Of a stretch of DNA of 64,000 nucleotides, positions 60,907-64,000 are shown in pieces (within the stretch, counting starts at the first letter, position 1; each line of letters starts with the position of its first letter). The stretch covers positions 992,001-1,056,000 of the forward strand of contig NZ_JBGKAC010000001.1 in assembly GCF_041361465.1 (NCBI RefSeq), read 5' to 3'. Made by a program: the position numbers and the translations under genes. The notes under the pieces are model-generated. The model saw nothing but the letters and a program-made list of their open reading frames with translations. It did no database searches and was not told the origin of the DNA. Origin of the DNA: Halobaculum sp. MBLA0143 (GTDB lineage Archaea > Halobacteriota > Halobacteria > Halobacteriales > Haloferacaceae).

Positions 60907-61062
60907 ATGCCGCAATGTAGAAACTGTGGTTCGTTCGTCACGGAGCGGTACGTCCGAGTGTTCGCGCCACCGGGAATGGACGACGTTCGGGTCTGCCCCT
61001 CCTGTGAGGACATGGTCCGCGAGGGGGCCAGTGTCCGCGAGGCCCGATCCAAGCGCGTCTGA
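60907..61062 (+). CDS. Small zinc-ribbon protein
   Basis: 51 aa: MPQCRNCGSFVTERYVRVFA then VRVCPSCEDMV. Two CxxC pairs (C4/C7 and about C33/C36) make a zinc ribbon of the haloarchaeal micro zinc-finger kind; the C-terminus is basic. An AT-rich stretch (acaatagg) about 30 nt upstream could be the promoter of a leaderless mRNA. A longer in-frame start at 60880 is possible but the CRNCG context starts best here. Confidence 0.75.
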   Translation: MPQCRNCGSFVTERYVRVFAPPGMDDVRVCPSCEDMVREGASVREARSKRV

Positions 61063-61202
61063 CACGACTCGCGAGGCGTCTCGACTCTGCAACGGCCGAC
61101 GACTGTGACGCACGCCGGACGGCCGGGGACCGTCCGGGGTGACGGCGGCTCTCACACCCCCACCGCGTTCTCCAGTGGCCTGAAGTCACCCCGGCCCCTG
61201 GT

Positions 61203-62675
61203 GTGGCTGTGTCCGACACCGACGTTCTCTGGCTGCGACGCGACCTCCGACTCCACGACAGCCCCGCGCTCGCGGCCGCCGCGGCCGCAGACGAACTGCT
61301 CGCGGTGTACTGCTTCGACCCCCGGGAGTACGGCGACCGCCCGTTCGGCGGCCGCGACTCCTTCCGCTACCGGAAGACCGGCGCCCACCGGGTCCGGTTC
61401 CGGCGGGAGGCGGTCGCCGACCTCCGGGAGCGACTCCGCGAACGGGGCGGCGAACTGCTGGTCCGCCACGAGCGCCCGGAACGGGCGCTGCGGACGGTCG
61501 CCGACGCCGTCGACGCCGACACCGTCCACTACCACACCCGGCCGTCGCCCGAGGAGATGGGCGTCGAGGAGGCCGTCCGCGAGCAGTTCCGCAACCGTCC
61601 GACGGCGACGGAACGCCACTGGGGGCACACGCTGTACCACGTCGACGACCTCCCGGTCCGGTACACGGAGATTCAGGACACGTACACTCCGTTCCGGAAC
61701 ACGGTGGAGGCGGGCGCCGAGGTGCGCGAGCCGTTGGAGACGCCCGAACTCCCGCCGACGCCGGCGACGGAGCCGTCACCCGGTGAGATCCCGACTCCGG
61801 AGACGCTCGGCGTGGAGCCGGCGACACCGGACGACCGGGGTGTCCACCCGTTCCCCGGCGGGGAGTCGGCGGCGCTGGACCGACTGGAGTCGTGGATGTG
61901 GGACGGGGACAACCTCCGGTCGTACCGCGACACCCGCAACGGGATGGTCGGTCCGGACTACTCCTCGAAGTTCTCACCGTACCTCAACGAGGGCTGTCTG
62001 TCGCCGCGGTACGTGAAACGGGAGGTAGACCGGTACGAGGCGGAACGAGTGTCGAACGACGACACCTACTGGCTCGTGTTCGAACTGCTGTGGCGCGACT
62101 TCTTCCAGTTCCAGGTCGCCAAACACGGCGCGACGTTCTTCGAACGGCCGGGGATCAGAGACCGCGAGATCGACTGGGCCGACCCGGAGACGGACCCGAA
62201 GGCGGCGAGTCAGTTCCGCCGGTGGTGTGAGGGCGCAACCGGGATCCCGTTCGTGGACGCGAACATGGTCGAGCTGAACCAGACGGGTTACGTGAGCAAC
62301 CGGGGCCGCCAGATCGCGGCGAGCTTCCTCGCCAACAACCTCCGGATCGACTGGCGTCGGGGGGCGGCGTACTTCGAACGGCGGCTCGTCGACTACGACC
62401 CGGCCTCGAACTACGGCAACTGGGCGTACATCGCCGGCGTCGGCAACGACTCGCGCAACCGCCACTTCGACGTGTCCTCACAGGCGGAGAAGTACGACCC
62501 CGACGGGACGTTCGTCCGGCGGTGGCTGCCGGCGCTGTCGGACGTCCCGGCCGACGCCGTCCACGAGCCGTGGACGCTGACGCCCGCCCAGCAGCGTCGC
62601 CACGGGGTCGAACTGGGTATCGACTACCCGGAGCCCGTCGTCGACTTAGAGGCGAGCTACGAGAAGCTGCCGTAG
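61203..62675 (+). CDS. Cryptochrome DASH / photolyase-family flavoprotein
   Basis: 490 aa. The N-terminal DNA photolyase domain (LWLRRDLRLHDSPALAAA) is followed by the FAD-binding C-terminal domain. It contains TGYVSNRGRQIAASFLANNL, DWRRGAAYFERRLVDYDPAS, and NYGNWAYIAGVGNDSRNRHF, the pattern of CRY-DASH rather than class I CPD photolyase. CRY-DASH proteins bind FAD and an antenna and repair CPDs mainly in single-stranded DNA. GTG start at 61203. Expected in a sun-exposed halophile. Confidence 0.88.
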   Translation: MAVSDTDVLWLRRDLRLHDSPALAAAAAADELLAVYCFDPREYGDRPFGGRDSFRYRKTGAHRVRFRREAVADLRERLRERGGELLVRHERPERALRTVADAVDADTVHYHTRPSPEEMGVEEAVREQFRNRPTATERHWGHTLYHVDDLPVRYTEIQDTYTPFRNTVEAGAEVREPLETPELPPTPATEPSPGEIPTPETLGVEPATPDDRGVHPFPGGESAALDRLESWMWDGDNLRSYRDTRNGMVGPDYSSKFSPYLNEGCLSPRYVKREVDRYEAERVSNDDTYWLVFELLWRDFFQFQVAKHGATFFERPGIRDREIDWADPETDPKAASQFRRWCEGATGIPFVDANMVELNQTGYVSNRGRQIAASFLANNLRIDWRRGAAYFERRLVDYDPASNYGNWAYIAGVGNDSRNRHFDVSSQAEKYDPDGTFVRRWLPALSDVPADAVHEPWTLTPAQQRRHGVELGIDYPEPVVDLEASYEKLP

Positions 62676-63395
62676 CTACAGCAACGCGTCGATGTCTTCT
62701 TCCTGAGTGACGTCGACACCGTCGTCGGTGACGACCGCGAGGTTGATTCCGTTGCCGGAGGCGGTGTCGCGTTCCATCGCCGACTGGACTGCGCTGACCG
62801 CGACCGTCTCGGCGTCGTCGACGGAGATGCCCTCCTCGTACTGCTGTTCCAACACACCGAGGGCGTACTGGGAGCCGGAGCCGGTCACGGTGTAGTTCTC
62901 GTACGTCGTGCCGCCAGCGGCGTCGATGGAGAAGACGTGGCTGCCTTCGCTGTCGACGCCGCCCAGGATCGGCTGGACGATGAAGAAGCCGCCGGAGCGC
63001 AGCAGGTTCGCCGTCAGCGTCGACAGCGCCTCCATGCTCATGTCCTCGCCGCGGCGGGCCTCGTACAGCCGGACCTCGGCCTTCAGCGTCTCGATGAGGT
63101 TCTGTGCGGCGGAGACGGAGCCGGCGATGGTGAGCGCGGCCGTCGGGTGGATCTCCTCCACCTTCTGGACGTTCTTCGAGGAGACCATCGGGCCCAGGGA
63201 GGCACGCATGTCCGTCGCCATCACGACGCCGTCGTCGGCCTTCAGGCCGACCGTGGTGGTGCCGGTCTTCATCTCGCCGGCGTCGTCGGCCGCGGCGCGC
63301 CGCTCCGTGTCTTCGAACTCACCGATCTCCGGGCCGAACACCGTCTGGTCGTCGACGCCCGAGATCAGATCGTCGGAATCGCTAGTCGGTCGCAT
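62676..63395 (-). CDS. psmB: Proteasome beta subunit
   Basis: 239 aa. A 45-residue propeptide is followed by G|TTTVGLKADDGVVMATDMRA, so Thr46 becomes the N-terminal nucleophile after autocleavage; MATDMRAS supplies the conserved Asp and the ASGNG segment lies near the C-terminus. It forms the catalytic rings of the 20S core with the alpha subunit, fed by PAN. ATG at 63395 with minus-strand TTTTATC at 63421-63427, 26-32 nt upstream. Convergent with the photolyase gene. Confidence 0.93.
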   Translation of the reverse strand: MRPTSDSDDLISGVDDQTVFGPEIGEFEDTERRAAADDAGEMKTGTTTVGLKADDGVVMATDMRASLGPMVSSKNVQKVEEIHPTAALTIAGSVSAAQNLIETLKAEVRLYEARRGEDMSMEALSTLTANLLRSGGFFIVQPILGGVDSEGSHVFSIDAAGGTTYENYTVTGSGSQYALGVLEQQYEEGISVDDAETVAVSAVQSAMERDTASGNGINLAVVTDDGVDVTQEEDIDALL

Positions 63396-63420
63396 TGACG
63401 CAGAGTAAGTGGGCGCGGCA

Positions 63421-63427
63421 GATAAAA
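63421..63427 (-). promoter_or_regulatory. TATA box of psmB
   Basis: Minus-strand TTTTATC, 26-32 nt before the ATG; a leaderless transcript is expected. Confidence 0.6.
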
Positions 63428-63469
63428 GCGTCCTTCCCGTGGTGACGCCGTCGCCGTGATCGGAGGGCC

Positions 63470-63850
63470 TCACTCCGTCGCCGACTCCGGGTCGGCGTCC
63501 GTGCCGTTCCAGTGGCCGACTGCGAATCCGAACACGCCGAGTCCGAGGCCGAGCGCGACGGCGGCGGGGTAGCCGGGAGGCGCGAGCGCGGCCGCGAGCG
63601 TCGTCCCGCCGAACGTCAGCCCGCCGCCGAACACCCCCGCGGCGAGGCTCGACCCGTTCCGTCGGCCCCAGACGAGCTCCGGGTGACGGGTCACGAGCAG
63701 TCCCGTGGCCGCGTACAGACACCCGACGGCGGCGAGGGTGACGGGGCCAGTGCCGCCGAACACCGGATCACTCTGTCTGGCGAGCCCGGCGACGGCCGTG
63801 GCGGCGCCGCCGACCAGCAGTGCCACTCCGTACTGTCGCGTCGAGGTCAC
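63470..63850 (-). CDS. Small membrane protein, four TM
   Basis: 126 aa with four hydrophobic segments (about 7-22, 33-53, 68-88 and 94-112) and a short acidic tail. GxxxG-rich helices (GGLTFGGTTLAAALAPPG). No family recognised. It lies upstream of psmB on the same strand, but psmB has its own promoter in the 75-nt gap. Confidence 0.6.
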   Translation of the reverse strand: MTSTRQYGVALLVGGAATAVAGLARQSDPVFGGTGPVTLAAVGCLYAATGLLVTRHPELVWGRRNGSSLAAGVFGGGLTFGGTTLAAALAPPGYPAAVALGLGLGVFGFAVGHWNGTDADPESATE

Positions 63851-63883
63851 GGTCGTGACTGACCGACGCCGTCCGCTTGAGAA

Positions 63884-64000
63884 TTACTCCGTGTCTCCGT
63901 CCGTGTGACTGTCGTACGTCTCGTTGGCCCACTCGACGAGCCGGCCGACCGGGAGGACGACCCCGGCCCGGCGGGCCAACAGGGCAAGGGGGAGGGTGAC
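63884..64000 (-). CDS. C-terminal end of a gene running off the window
   Basis: 38 codons up to TAA at 63884-63886 on the minus strand. The visible end (LPLALLARRAGVVLPVGRLV then EWANETYDSHTDGDTE) has a hydrophobic start and an acidic tail and is open to the window edge. Too short to assign. Confidence 0.45.
   Translation of the reverse strand, partial: VTLPLALLARRAGVVLPVGRLVEWANETYDSHTDGDTE

Noticed and set aside
1-64000. tRNA, rRNA, insertion sequence or replication origin
   Set aside because: No cloverleaf with a recognisable T-loop, no rRNA-like stretch, no transposase or integrase motifs, and no orc/cdc6 gene were seen; an unaided reading could still miss a tRNA with an intron.

Overview
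This window reads as the chromosome of a high-GC halophilic archaeon (class Halobacteria). The evidence is acidic, Asp/Glu-rich proteins with strong G/C-ending codon preference, archaeal information-processing genes (Spt5, SecE, proteasome beta subunit, TiaS), many haloarchaea-restricted small proteins, and TATA-like boxes about 25-32 nt upstream of start codons without ribosome binding sites, which indicates mostly leaderless mRNAs. The genus cannot be fixed from this sequence alone. No rRNA, tRNA, transposase, integrase or CRISPR array was recognised.

Layout. 1-772 is the 5' part of an AT-richer gene with foreign-looking codon use, probably the edge of an accessory region. 894-12094 is ordinary chromosome: a xi-type glutathione transferase homologue, GNAT and methyltransferase genes, secE-spt5, a Vms1-like release-factor protein, a sulfurtransferase, an ATP-grasp ligase and trxB. 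12177-14030 holds five related, very short minus-strand genes (34-45 codons); three of them sit in near-identical tandem units of about 500 bp with a conserved upstream module. 14148-23745 carries a radical SAM protein, an MBL hydrolase, an FKBP isomerase, cysS, cbiX and its DR2241-type partner. 23806-29262 has a Dna2-like nuclease-helicase followed by a small patch of exported or regulatory accessory genes.

The centre (29402-41875) is a branched-chain amino acid locus: a CARF-like regulator, leuA, and the tightly overlapping operon ilvB-ilvN-ilvC-leuC-leuD-leuB-ilvD, which together cover most of the route from pyruvate to valine, isoleucine and leucine precursors. leuA and ilvB each appear to be preceded by a leaderless short ORF. 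The two share Thr-Ser-x-x-Pro-Ala-Asp-Arg-Val-Leu at the same codon positions (7-16), with rare Val and Leu codons at positions 15-16. This resembles a translation-sensing leader (attenuator) and is the most striking signal in the window.

41882-64000 returns to mixed chromosome: isochorismatase-like and YqcI-like genes, tandem GNATs, a tRNA methylthiotransferase, two tandem HELVH-type surface lipoproteins, an SPFH protein, tiaS, membrane proteins, an acidic-repeat coiled-coil protein, zinc-finger microproteins, a CRY-DASH photolyase and psmB. Several intergenic or gene-end minisatellites (39, 29 and 21/18 bp units) are scattered through the window. All functions are read from motifs and remembered family features; no database search was possible.
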